A stretch of DNA of 64,000 nt from NCBI RefSeq assembly GCF_021134715.1, contig NC_060024.1, forward strand, positions 5,952,001-6,016,000, written 5' to 3'. The DNA comes from Daphnia pulex. Lineage: Eukaryota; Arthropoda; Branchiopoda; Diplostraca; Daphniidae. The notes beneath the pieces are model-generated. The model saw only the letters and a program-made list of their open reading frames with translations. It did no database searches and was not told the origin of the DNA. A program made the position numbers and the translations under genes. Shown here one piece after another: positions 45,708 to 55,800 of this stretch. The stretch's first letter is position 1. Each line of letters opens with the position of its first letter.

Positions 45708-46222
45708 TTATTGAGGCAAAAATTGGTCCAGAGAATTGTTGTTGGATTGTTGGTCTTGCGGGGAAAAAGAATCAATTGGAAAGCCTATTACTTCAGGTTT
45801 CATTTGAAATATTTGTACTAAACCATACGCTACGTACCCCCACATAAAAGTCATGAACATGCCCCAAATGCATATAGCAAAACCAACATACAACGATTTG
45901 AAAGAAGGTTGAATTCGCTGTGCTGGGAGTAGCTAGATGGGACGTTTGAGGCCGGCCGGAACGAGTGGAGAACGACGTCCGGAAGTTCACACGGCTCCGT
46001 TTTGACACATTTTAAATGAGGTACCAACAGGAACGCGGCCTGATCAGACGGCAGCTTAGCTGTGATTCTTCCTGAAGACCTGCTGCTTCCTCGACTTCTT
46101 GGGTCGTCGTCGTTTACGTCTCGTCCGTCTCCCAAGTTTTTTGAATCCCAGTACAGAGACTCGTCGCTCGTGCTATCAGTGTCACTCGTGTCACAAGAAC
46201 ACCCAGGCAAAAATTTAGACAT
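45708..46222 (-). pseudogene. left copy of the membrane-span ORF, frameshifted
   Basis: It is closely similar to the plus-strand ORF at 46428-47219 (DSKNLGDGRD, VVLHSFRPA, FNLLSNRCMLVLL, IWGMFMTFMWGYVAYG). The first frame ends YAFGACS near 45851; the membrane span and C-terminus continue in another frame to a stop at 45708, so one or two bases are missing near 45880. The N-terminal part of the right copy is absent. The two copies are head-to-head. Confidence 0.65.
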
Positions 46223-46427
46223 AGGGGGATGAGCATCAGATCTAGACTATAGAATCAATTTGGGAGGTCCACACGCCACCATCTCTTCCTAAGTGATTCG
46301 TGTTAGTCAAAAAGGTTAATAGGACGCCCGTTTTTAGCGGACGGTCCAATCTTTTTACTAACGTCCAGCAGGACACTGTAAACGGACAGTTCTAATTCTG
46401 TGTCTTGATTTCATTTTCGTACTGCAA

Positions 46428-47219
46428 ATGTCTACTTCAAAGCCACAACGCACAAGGGTCGATCGTCGTCCACGAGCGGCACATTCGTTTTATGGCATTT
46501 ATGAAGAAGGAATGTGTCAGATGCGGGAATGTGACCAACAAATGGACACGCCAATTCCCCCTAGAGTTTTGTTTTCACTACAAGAAATGAGAGAAAAAGT
46601 GTGGAATTCACCACATTTTATGTGGTCACAAGAACGTTTTTCAGTGTCGCCTCCAAAGTATCACAAGAACTTATCCAGTAGTGGTACAAGTTCTTTTGAT
46701 TCGTGTGTGCCGCAGTATGACAGCATCGAAGAGGAAGACACAAGTGACACTGAGAGTACGAGCGACGCTTCTCTGTACTGGGATTCAAAAAACTTGGGCG
46801 ACGGACGAGACGCAAACGACGACGACCCAGGAAGTCAGGAAAGCAGCAGGTCTTCCGGAAGAACCACAGCTAAGCTGGCGTCTGACCAGGCCCCGTTCCT
46901 GCTGGTGCCACACTTATCCTGTGTCAAAACAGAACCGGGTGAACTTCCGGACGTCGTCCTTCATTCGTTCCGGCCGGCCCCAAGCATCCCTTCTATTTAC
47001 TCCCAGAGCAGCGAATTCGACCTTCTTTCTAATCGTTGTATGTTAGTATTGTTATGCATTTGGGGTATGTTCATGACTTTTATGTGGGGTTACGTAGCAT
47101 ATGGTATAGTACAGATATTCCATATGAACCCTGAAGTAATCAGCTATCCATTTGATTCTTTTTCCCCGCAAGAACGACAAACCAACAATAATTCTCTGGA
47201 ACAATTTATGACCCAATGA
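46428..47219 (+). CDS. 263-aa protein with one C-terminal membrane span, probably retroelement-associated
   Basis: The intact ORF has an Arg/His-rich start and a Ser/Asp/Glu-rich, probably disordered middle (EEEDTSDTESTSDASLYWDS). One hydrophobic segment, MLVLLCIWGMFMTFMWGYVAYG (about residues 206-227), is followed by a polar tail of about 36 residues. There is no signal peptide, so a tail-anchored-type topology is likely. Its 3' end converges with the integrase-tail ORF at 47353 on the minus strand. The sequence conserved in the inverted copy (45.57-46.22 kb) continues past the stop. Unrecognised; an accessory or envelope-like antisense ORF of a gypsy-like element is an inference. Confidence 0.6.
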   Translation: MSTSKPQRTRVDRRPRAAHSFYGIYEEGMCQMRECDQQMDTPIPPRVLFSLQEMREKVWNSPHFMWSQERFSVSPPKYHKNLSSSGTSSFDSCVPQYDSIEEEDTSDTESTSDASLYWDSKNLGDGRDANDDDPGSQESSRSSGRTTAKLASDQAPFLLVPHLSCVKTEPGELPDVVLHSFRPAPSIPSIYSQSSEFDLLSNRCMLVLLCIWGMFMTFMWGYVAYGIVQIFHMNPEVISYPFDSFSPQERQTNNNSLEQFMTQ

Positions 47220-47352
47220 TGATTTGTGTCCAACCTGAAATCATTATGGTCCCAGTTTCTTTTCTTTTTCAATGCGCATTTTTTCGTCTTTTATTTTTAT
47301 TTCTCGTCTCAAATTCTATCCTATTTTTATATGACATCCGCCGCGTCCCCTA

Positions 47353-48000
47353 CTATCTTTCACGACGTTTTGCTGCTGCAACGACCGCCCGCTGCTGCTC
47401 TCTGGCTTTTTCATTCTCTTCTTTCGTACGTTGAAAAACAATCCTAAGAGACTCCATTCGAAGACTAACAAAATCTGAAGCAGACCTGTTAGATTGAGGG
47501 ATAGCGTCTAATAAATTATGGATGGGAATATAGGGATCGCGACCGTATAATAAAAAGAAAGGCGTCTCCTGCGTAGAAGAATGAACTGATGAATGATATA
47601 TAGCATTTGCCGTTGCCGGAACCGCAGCTTGATCTTCCCAATCTCTAGGTAGATTGGAGAATAAATACCATTTTCTGGCCATCCCCTCCAAGTACATCAC
47701 AAAATGTGCTCTCATTTCCTGATTGCCCCAATGATTGTAGCGACCAGTCAATGAATAACGCTCCAACCAATCTACGGCGTTTTCTCCAACTTTCGCGCTA
47801 AAACAAGGGGGCGGGATAAACTTATGCTGAGCTGCCATGACAGCAGGAATAGGATTTATCAGCGGAAGTGATTGTGTGGGGGCCTGAGCCCATTCCTCGT
47901 CCTCAGAAGATGATTCCGAATTTATATATCCTACGGGCCTACTGCTATGTGTTGTGACTTTTGAACGAGGCTGACTGTCTGCTGTAAGAATTTCTTCAGG
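47353..48000 (-). pseudogene. gag N-terminus fused to integrase C-terminus (internal deletion)
   Basis: The minus frame runs through an acidic leader and gag start (KFIPPPCFSAKVGENAVDWL, MARKWYLF). It then switches without a break to SSVHSSTQETPFFLLYGRDP, the end of a retroviral-type integrase core. It finishes with a Lys/Arg-rich tail ending at 47353. Protease, reverse transcriptase, RNase H and most of integrase are missing, so this is a deletion derivative whose frame happened to stay open. Confidence 0.75.
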
Positions 48001-48025
48001 ACAAGGGTGGAGGCGGCGACTTGGG

Positions 48026-49040
48026 TTACGAGCACAGCTCGGTTGCCGTCGGACTGGACTGGATGGTTTGTTGGAGACCGGTTATTAATCCCGCCAATTC
48101 ATTGACCAGATTAGTCGAAGACATCGCCGACGGATGAGACACGTCCGGAGCTACGGCCAATAAAGATTGCATTAAAACTTTCCGATTAACCAAACTACTG
48201 GCCTCAGCGTGTAATTTGGTTAACTCCAAAAAATCCGTCGTCGATGCCGGCTGAAAGGGATAGATCGGGATAGATTTTCTGTAAAAAAGTTGGTTTCAAA
48301 CCCCCGGTACAAGTATTGGAGCTGTTGCTCCTGCGACATGGTTGGATTGACAATGCGACACAAGTTTATTATGTCATAAAAGTACGCCACCACATCCTCC
48401 TCGTTTCCCTGTTCCCTCTGCCTGAGCTTGCTCTCCTGTACTAATGAAAAATTTGTTTGTCGAAAAGCCGTCGAAAATTGGGACTTTAAACCGATGGCCG
48501 CCGGCAAGTTGGGTAACGTGGGGTCAGCTGGGTTTGGTCGAACTGGTAAATCTTCCCAATGGTTCGGATGAGTATGTACAAGAAACCATTGACGGGCGGT
48601 TCCTTCCAGATACATCACGAAATTTCGTGCGTGATTACAATCTGACCAACGATTGGAAGTCGCCGCTAATTCAAACCGCTCTAGCCAATCAACCGCGTCT
48701 TCTTCAGGCGATGCTGAAAAATGGGTGGCGCAATGAATTTTTGCACGCTTACCGCCATGGGTGTTAATGGAAGTATACGTATAGGAAGCGGTACTGGCAC
48801 TCTAACAATAGAGGACTCGTTCTCGGAGTCTGCCGATGAAGTAACTGAAGACTCCTTGTCGCTATCCTGTTGTATCGATGGTGAAACTTCGTCGTCGAAA
48901 GCAGCACTCAGAGGGAACGACGGTCGAGGTTCAGGAAGTGCGACGGTATGCTCAGTCACTGTTGCCTCGTCTTGAATTTGGGGAGGCTGAGACGAAAGAA
49001 AAAGTTCCGGACTGTAGTCGTCTACTGGGAGCGCGTCCAC
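48026..49040 (-). pseudogene. second gypsy-like gag, frameshifted
   Basis: The start at 49040 gives an acidic leader and KFIAPPIF. The frame then breaks near 48700 (a one-base change in a T run), and the gag core continues in another frame: EEDAVDWLERFE, FVMYLEGTARQWF, SKLRQREQGNEEDVVAYFYD and NLCRIVNPTMSQEQQLQYLY. A further frame change near 48270 precedes the end at 48026. Domain layout matches 24324-26093 but the sequence is a different subfamily. Confidence 0.75.
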
Positions 49041-49075
49041 ACGTAGGATATCGTGATGAGCGTTTTCGTTGATGT

Positions 49076-50080
49076 ATTACATACATATAACATGTATAAC
49101 ACACCTCATAAAATTATAAATGTCGGGGACACTATTTCACCAAGTTCACGGAACGTTTGCACGAGAGAACTATGCAGTCTTTACTGATGGGGAAATAAGG
49201 TAACACCAAAGAAAGGTAGAAGGAGGGAAAAAAAATAACAAAAAGGGTGGCTAAGACTAATCGGAAAAATACAGAAGAGAAGTTGGGCCAAATGGAAGAC
49301 GAAGGACAATGTAGGCGGGTGAAAAACGGAATACGTGTTTTGTAAAAAATAAGAGCGGGGTACTACAAAAGATGATAATGATGGGGCAAAAAGAAATACC
49401 GGTTGAGTAAAGAAGGATATAGATTTAACAAATTTTGAATGGAACCTAACGAAAAACTATTTAATCGGTGTAAACTGGGATTCGGGTTGAGAAAAGAGAA
49501 GAAGACCCGGGCTCAACAAGAGACGAGAAAAACGAGCAAAAACTGAAGACGGTAAGAGTAAAAAAAATACGAACGGGGTTCATAATAGAATACGGGTGGA
49601 GTAAAAATACGATCGGGGCCCAAAATAAATAGGTGAAACGGGGCAAAAAAAAATAATAAAAAATATGCTTTTATAGTAAAGATCAAGAGGGATAATCAAG
49701 AAAACGAAATGAAAAATAAAAACTAAAAGACTGGACAAAAGAAGAGGAATGAGAATGTGAAGTTCCCAAAAAGGGAAAAAGAAGACAAATATAAAAACAA
49801 TCGCGACCTCCGTCTCCACCAAAATTGTGACGGGGATTTCTAGAGATGTGCTGAGAAAATTGAGTAAGGTGATCACGTTGGTACTTTAAAGAAGCTGGGT
49901 GTATTTGAACAATCTAAACGGAGGCGTTTGCTTCCGATTTTTGAGTAAGGAAAATTACTAAACTTAGACATATTTAACACTGAGTCCACCACTCAAACAG
50001 GCCAAAATTGGGGGTTTGGGGGGTTTACAATTTTTGGCAAACCGTGACCAAGGCATCGCAGCCAGTCCCCGTATAAACGA
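49076..50080. other. non-coding, purine-rich retroelement leader
   Basis: Directly upstream (minus sense) of the gag at 49040. Plus-strand purine richness resembles 45100-45670. No LTR ends could be fixed by eye. Confidence 0.35.
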
Positions 50081-50084
50081 TTTT

Positions 50085-50245
50085 GTGCGGAATTTTACGG
50101 AAAACTCAATGGTGAAATCCACAATGTTCTAGCTAGCATAGTTTTTAAGTTTTTTAATAAAAACTAAGGGACCCCCCAGAAATTGTAGCGTTTTTTCGGA
50201 TTTTTGACATCAGTTTTCGGGCAAACCAGACCTTTTTTTTAACCC
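50085..50245. repeat. dispersed repeat, second copy
   Basis: Shares GGTGAAATCC, CTAGCTAGCATAGTTTTTAA, CGTTTTTTCGG and GGGCAAACCAGACC, in order, with 19970-20095, in the same orientation. No coding potential. Confidence 0.7.
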
Positions 50246-50504
50246 TTATTAGCAGAGATATTGGCAATTGAAAATCTTGAAAATTTTTCGTCATTTTCTG
50301 AAGATTTTCGCCATTGACAGACGTCATTTCGCCACGCCATCTAGCGGCCGGTTTTGAAAAAAGCAAGGGAGATCTACTATTCTTCTGGCCACATTAATTT
50401 TTTTTCGAACTCCAACTATCGATAGCCAACCAAGCCCGGCTGTTTTACATCGATTCCATTCTTTTCTCAATCACTCAATCAATCAAAAATTCGTCAATCA
50501 AAAA

Positions 50505-51096
50505 GCGTCATATTGAACTTCACATTTGGGAATTGAAAACCACTTTTTTGTTTCGTCCCTTTTTAGTCTCTTTCTCCCCCCCCCCCCATTAATTTCCAAC
50601 CCGCGCGCCTTTTTCTCTGTTTAACAGAGAAATCGTGCGCTTACGAGGGGGCGACAACCCAGCGTGGGTGGAAAGAGGGGGGAAGAACGGGCCAAAAAAT
50701 TAATTTAGTTTTCAATTCCCAAATGCGAAGTTCAATATGACGTGAAAAATCTGAAAATGAAGACTGTTGTTCAGCTTGTGAAGTTCTTCATTTTAGAGTT
50801 TTCCGCGTCTTCCTACCTCAACCCGTTCTCTAGTTATTCTCCTTCAAAGTACCCTACTTTGCATGAAGCACTATAGAGTGTTCCCAAACTTAGGGATCTA
50901 TTTTAAACCTACCCTCCCCTTGATAGGAAAAATCTGAAAAAAATCAGCTTAATGCTACCCAAAATGGCTACGGCCAAAAGAAATTTCGTCGCGATCCGAC
51001 AAAAATTGGATTTTTCGGATCCCCGACAAAAAACACATTTCCCCATAAGATTCTCTCGCGCGCGCTCGCGCGTTCCCAAACTTCGAGTAGGTACTG
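50505..51096. mobile_element. foldback element, left arm truncated
   Basis: The right arm is complete and ends GTAGGTACTG with TA at 51097-51098. The left arm keeps only about 100 bp before the CTGTTTAACAGAGAAATC centre near 50625. It is the complement in shape of the copy at 43681-44225. Confidence 0.8.
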
Positions 51097-51099
51097 TAC

Positions 51100-52055
51100 C
51101 TTGGTAGTCAGAAAGGCAAATTTAAAAAAAGTGAGTTTAAAAAAGGCAATTGCCTTTTTGGTCAGGCCAGTGGCCTTCCTGGCGGAGCAAAGTTGCCTTT
51201 CTCATTTTTTGGCTCTTATAAGAACCGAGTGGGCCGAGATCCAGGTGGGCCAAGATCCAGGTGGGCCGAGATCCAGTGGACCGATATCTAATGGGACGAG
51301 ACTCAGCAGACATCCGTCTCGTTGCAGGTCTCAGTGAAGAATGGTAACTGGCTGGCCAGGCCAGCCCTGCCAGGGGCAGCTTATATAGGTCCGCACGGCT
51401 CTCTTTAGACCCCCCCCCCTCTTTAGGAATATTGAGTAAATTCAATATTAATGAGACTATGATCAATTTTAACCAAACCATATTTGTACCTTTGCCATGT
51501 CAGATATTTTGCCACTTTGCTTTCGATATTTGAAAAGTCAAAAATCTTGTCTTTCGTCTTCTATTTTGAAAAAAGCGCATTAAAAAAACAAAAATTGATT
51601 ACGCGTTGGATCGATAATTTCGTTAATCAATTGGAATTGATTATCAGAAAATCGAGTTGGAACGCTACTGACGATTAGAACTTCTGATCGTTTATGATAG
51701 ACGAAATTCAAGAAAAAATGTTGCTTGTAAATCGTAATATAATTAACTAGATTAATTATATAAATGTTACAAATCGAAAGAAAAAAGGAAAATTATTTTG
51801 ATATAAGTTCAAAAATTAAAAATAGCCGCATGTTTTATTTTTTAAGTTGTTCTTCGCCATCACTAGAATGCGCTATTCGACTCTGGGGAAAAGGAGGTAG
51901 AGACAGCGTCAAATCGAAAGCACGGATAAGATAGGGGAGCTCCAGGCTTGAACTAGTCCATCCATTCGGCTATGCTTAAGTAGGCTATATACTTTAGGTT
52001 AGTCAATATTCTTTTGAAAATGTATAACTTTACCTGATTCGTAAATTAATTACAA
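51100..52055. other. non-coding stretch with short direct repeats
   Basis: GTGGGCC.AGATCCAG recurs three times at 51228-51280. A 9-10 C run lies near 51410. No supported gene. Confidence 0.4.
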
Positions 52056-52137
52056 GCAGTTGTGGCCGAGTGGTTAAGGCGATAGACTTGAAATCTATTC
52101 CTCTCTGAGGGCGTAGGTTCGAACCCTACCAACTGCG
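52056..52137 (+). tRNA. tRNA-Ser (UGA anticodon)
   Basis: 82-nt cloverleaf with the long class II variable arm (CTCTCTGAGGGC). The acceptor is GCAGTTG with CAACTGC, the anticodon loop CTTGAAA, and the T-arm TAGGTTCGAACCCTA. It is the only plus-strand member of the local tRNA-Ser group. Confidence 0.95.
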
Positions 52138-52835
52138 TGCGGAAATATTTTTTCTTTTAATTTTTGTATGCATAAGATTTACTTGTTATTAGTTTCTTTA
52201 TATTTGATAACAGGGGTTTAAAACATCAGATTTTACGAATTTAAATTACAATTATTTGTAGTAAAAAGAATTTCATTTTCTCTGTTGTTCTCAACTTTTT
52301 TGTATCAATGTTATTAACAAAGGTATTAAACAATAATTAATTCCCGTGTTTGTCAATGATAAATTAATATAATTTTGGAAAAGGACATCCAAATTTTGAC
52401 GTAGAAAAATATCTATATCTTTTTACTTTCATGCGTTTTCCGATTTCTGATTATTGGCTTGATTGGCAAGGCCTTAATTCTAGCGCTTTCACTTTATTTG
52501 TTTTAAACAACCAATTTATTGTTCAGTTACTAAGATACACTCGGTATAGAAACGTATAGAAAGTACATAAATTTGATTCAAGTATCCTTTAAGACAACTC
52601 TACTCATCGTCTGTTTACATTTGACGAAAGTCAAAATAAACTTTATCTTGAATTTTGTTTATTTCCGTCGTCACCATTTCCCCCGTTTCCACTTCTCAAA
52701 TAAAAGCTGTGAACATCTTTTTTAAATAAGGAATCTGCAAGAAAAAAAAGAGGTCACTATCATATATACGCGCGTTAGTAACGTACCAACGGGCGTCTGG
52801 TGTGGACGTGTGAAACATTCTGCATAGATCTAACG
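52138..52835. other. upstream region of the vitellogenin-like gene
   Basis: No gene seen. A TATATA-containing stretch (CATATATACGCGCG, about 52763) lies about 70 bp upstream of the ATG and could be the core promoter. Confidence 0.4.
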
Positions 52836-55800
52836 ATGGCACGCCGGTGCTGTATGTTTGTTATATTTGTGTTCTTCTTATTGGAAACTGCCCACTGCCA
52901 GGCGGAAGGTAATTTTTAAAATGCCCTGCTTGCTTTATTCTATCTATTTTGTTGTGTTTTTGTTGTTTTCTCGGTTTTCTCCTTCGTGTTTTCTACACAT
53001 GTAATTATTTGTATGCACTCTCTTGCTCCGCTTTTTTAATTGTATTATACTTTATTATTGCAGGTTTATTTGAAAACGGACAAGAATACCAATACAGCTA
53101 CCAAACATACACTTTAACTGGCGTTCGTGAACCGATTTGGTTTGGCTCTTCTTTCGGTATCCGTGGCAATTTGCTCATCCAGAAACAAGGAGCGGAAGCC
53201 ATACTCAAAGTAAAATATTCGTTGATTTAATCTGATCAATTTGATTTAAGTTAAACTCAATTTGAGGTTATTGTTGATTGATAACAGCTTTCAGATCTAA
53301 CTTTGGGTATGCACAATGGAGACGAAGCTCTGTTCAACACCATCAAATTTCTCAAAAAACCGGATCTAGTTATTTTAGAAAAGCCGTTTAAAATTTTGTT
53401 TTCGAACGGGAAAGTACGTATGGAAATTAAATTACTAATAAAATTTAACGCGCATAAATTTTTTTTTTTTTTCTTAATTAGATTACCGGATTCTATGTTG
53501 AATCGTCGGATGTTGAATGGTCAGTCAACATCAAGAAGGCCCTGGCATCCAAGCTGCAGATGGATGCCTCTGCCGGAGATATTAGCAAAGGGGAAACCCC
53601 GTTCATGCGTACGGTTGAGGTAAAAAGACTCACCTTTATTTGTATATTACTCTTCTTGATTGTTTATTAAACTTTGATTTTGTTTTCTACAGGACACTAT
53701 TAACGGTGCCTGCACTACGAGCTACACTTTCAGCGACGATGGAAAAGGTCGCTATTTGCTTTTCAAACAGCGCAATCAGAACGACTGCACTAATGTTCCT
53801 CGTGTGGGTTTCAACACCTTCGGGACCACCACCTGCACCGGCAAACAAGAGGACGAGCTTCAATCCACAACTCAAGTTTATTATAAACTCAGCCGGGAAT
53901 TGGGCAAAACTTTGAAGGTGACCCACATTTCGTCGTTTGGATATCAAGTTCTCCAATGGTACCCACCGGCAGGATCTCCCCTCTACAATCGAGCCAAGTA
54001 TGAAATATAATATCCTATTTTTCAGTTAAATCTGTGATAATTATTCATCGATACCTACTCTGTAACGCAGCACTACAATGGAACTAAAATCATCGGGTCC
54101 CATTACTAAGCCGATCCCTGCATCCGGCCTGACCAAGCACCACGCGAGTCTTCGTTACACCTTCAAGCGTCCGATTCCGACGGCCGATGAAATCAACTTG
54201 TCCCGCGAAGAAGATTATTTGCACCCAGAAGAGCCTCAATCACAACAAACCCTTCGTATCAAAGTGATGAGATTTATAATTACTATTTTTTAAATAGTAG
54301 TAAAAGAAAATAATTTGCTGATATGTTTGTTAATAACAGGCTATTCCCGTATTGACTAAGCTGAAAGAAGTAATCGGTTGGTCGCCTCTTAATGAGGAAG
54401 CACTGATAGATCCTGCCACCTCGAACGCCATTCAATTGATAACCGCCATGAGCTTGGAAAGCTTGCAAGCTGTTTGGAAAAGTGTTGAAAAAGACGAGGA
54501 ACTCAAGTGAGTAAAAACAGTAACACGAACATATAGAGTCTTTGATGATCTCGAAATGTTATCTGTCGAAATATCTAAGGAACTTGTTCACTGAGATCCT
54601 TCCGTTAACCGGTACAAACCCAGCTGCTCTGATGGTAAAGGAGTTGGTTTTAAGTGGTAAGCTCTCCGACGTGGAAGCTCAGCGCATGGTGGCTTTCATC
54701 CCTTATTACCTGCGCCTGCCATCTGAAAAGCTGCTGGCATCCTGGGAAGATCTGGTGAAAGGCAGTTCCAGCATCAAGACAAAGTACATGGAATATTCTA
54801 ATCAGTTTATTATGTTTCCTGTTTTCATCTAGTCACGTTTGTCAATATTCTTAACAGGGAATTGAAGTCTGCCATCGCAATCGCCTTCGGTCACCTTGTT
54901 GGAGTTACCTGCGAGAGCAAATTAAGGCCGTGCAAGAACGACACCATCAACAAGTACAGTCGAATGGTTTACGATGCCTTCAAATCGGCAAAGACCCACC
55001 ACGAAATGGTGGTGTCGATCATGGCCTTGCGCAACACCAATTTCCCGTCCGCCATCGAGCGTCTCGTTCCGTACGTCAAAACCGTTCCGCAAGCGGTCCG
55101 TCCTTACGTCATTTTCGCCCTGCAGTTCGTGGCTGTTTCCAACCGCGACAAGTTCCTGTCTGTCATCATGCCCATCATTCACAACACGACGGAAGCCACC
55201 GAGATCCGAATGGCCGCCATCTCCACTCTATTCCGCTCCAGACCTACCGCCCTCGAGCTGCAAGAGCTGATTGGCGTGGCTCTCAATGAAAATAATCAAG
55301 AAGTACTCAACTTCATCTTGACGACCGGACGCGTAAGCTGATATAAAATCAAAATTTTGGTTTGAAACTATCATTAATTATTATTCTTTTTACTTATTAG
55401 AACTATGCCGATACTAAGAATCCTTGCCTCCAGTCCACCTCCTCGGATCTGCAGCTGCTGATGCGTCGTGTCGACCATTTGAAAACTGACTTTTTCCGGT
55501 CCAGCAATCGCGTCTTTGACTTTCAAGATGGGAAATATGGCTTCGGAGGCGGTGTTCAGTTGGCCACAGTATACGGCGAAGAATCTCGCGCACCCCTTAT
55601 CATCTCCGCTCGAGCCAACTATCGCATTTCTAAATATCGACACATTCCCTTGGAGATGATGCTTCGCTTCGAAGGTATGTAAAACAATCCCAGCACCATT
55701 CATTTCATTTTTTGTGATTAATAGTTTAAAAAATTCCGGTTAAATTTCTCGCAGGTGTTGACGATGCTTATCTCCGTCTCTTCCGCAAGATGGATGCCAA

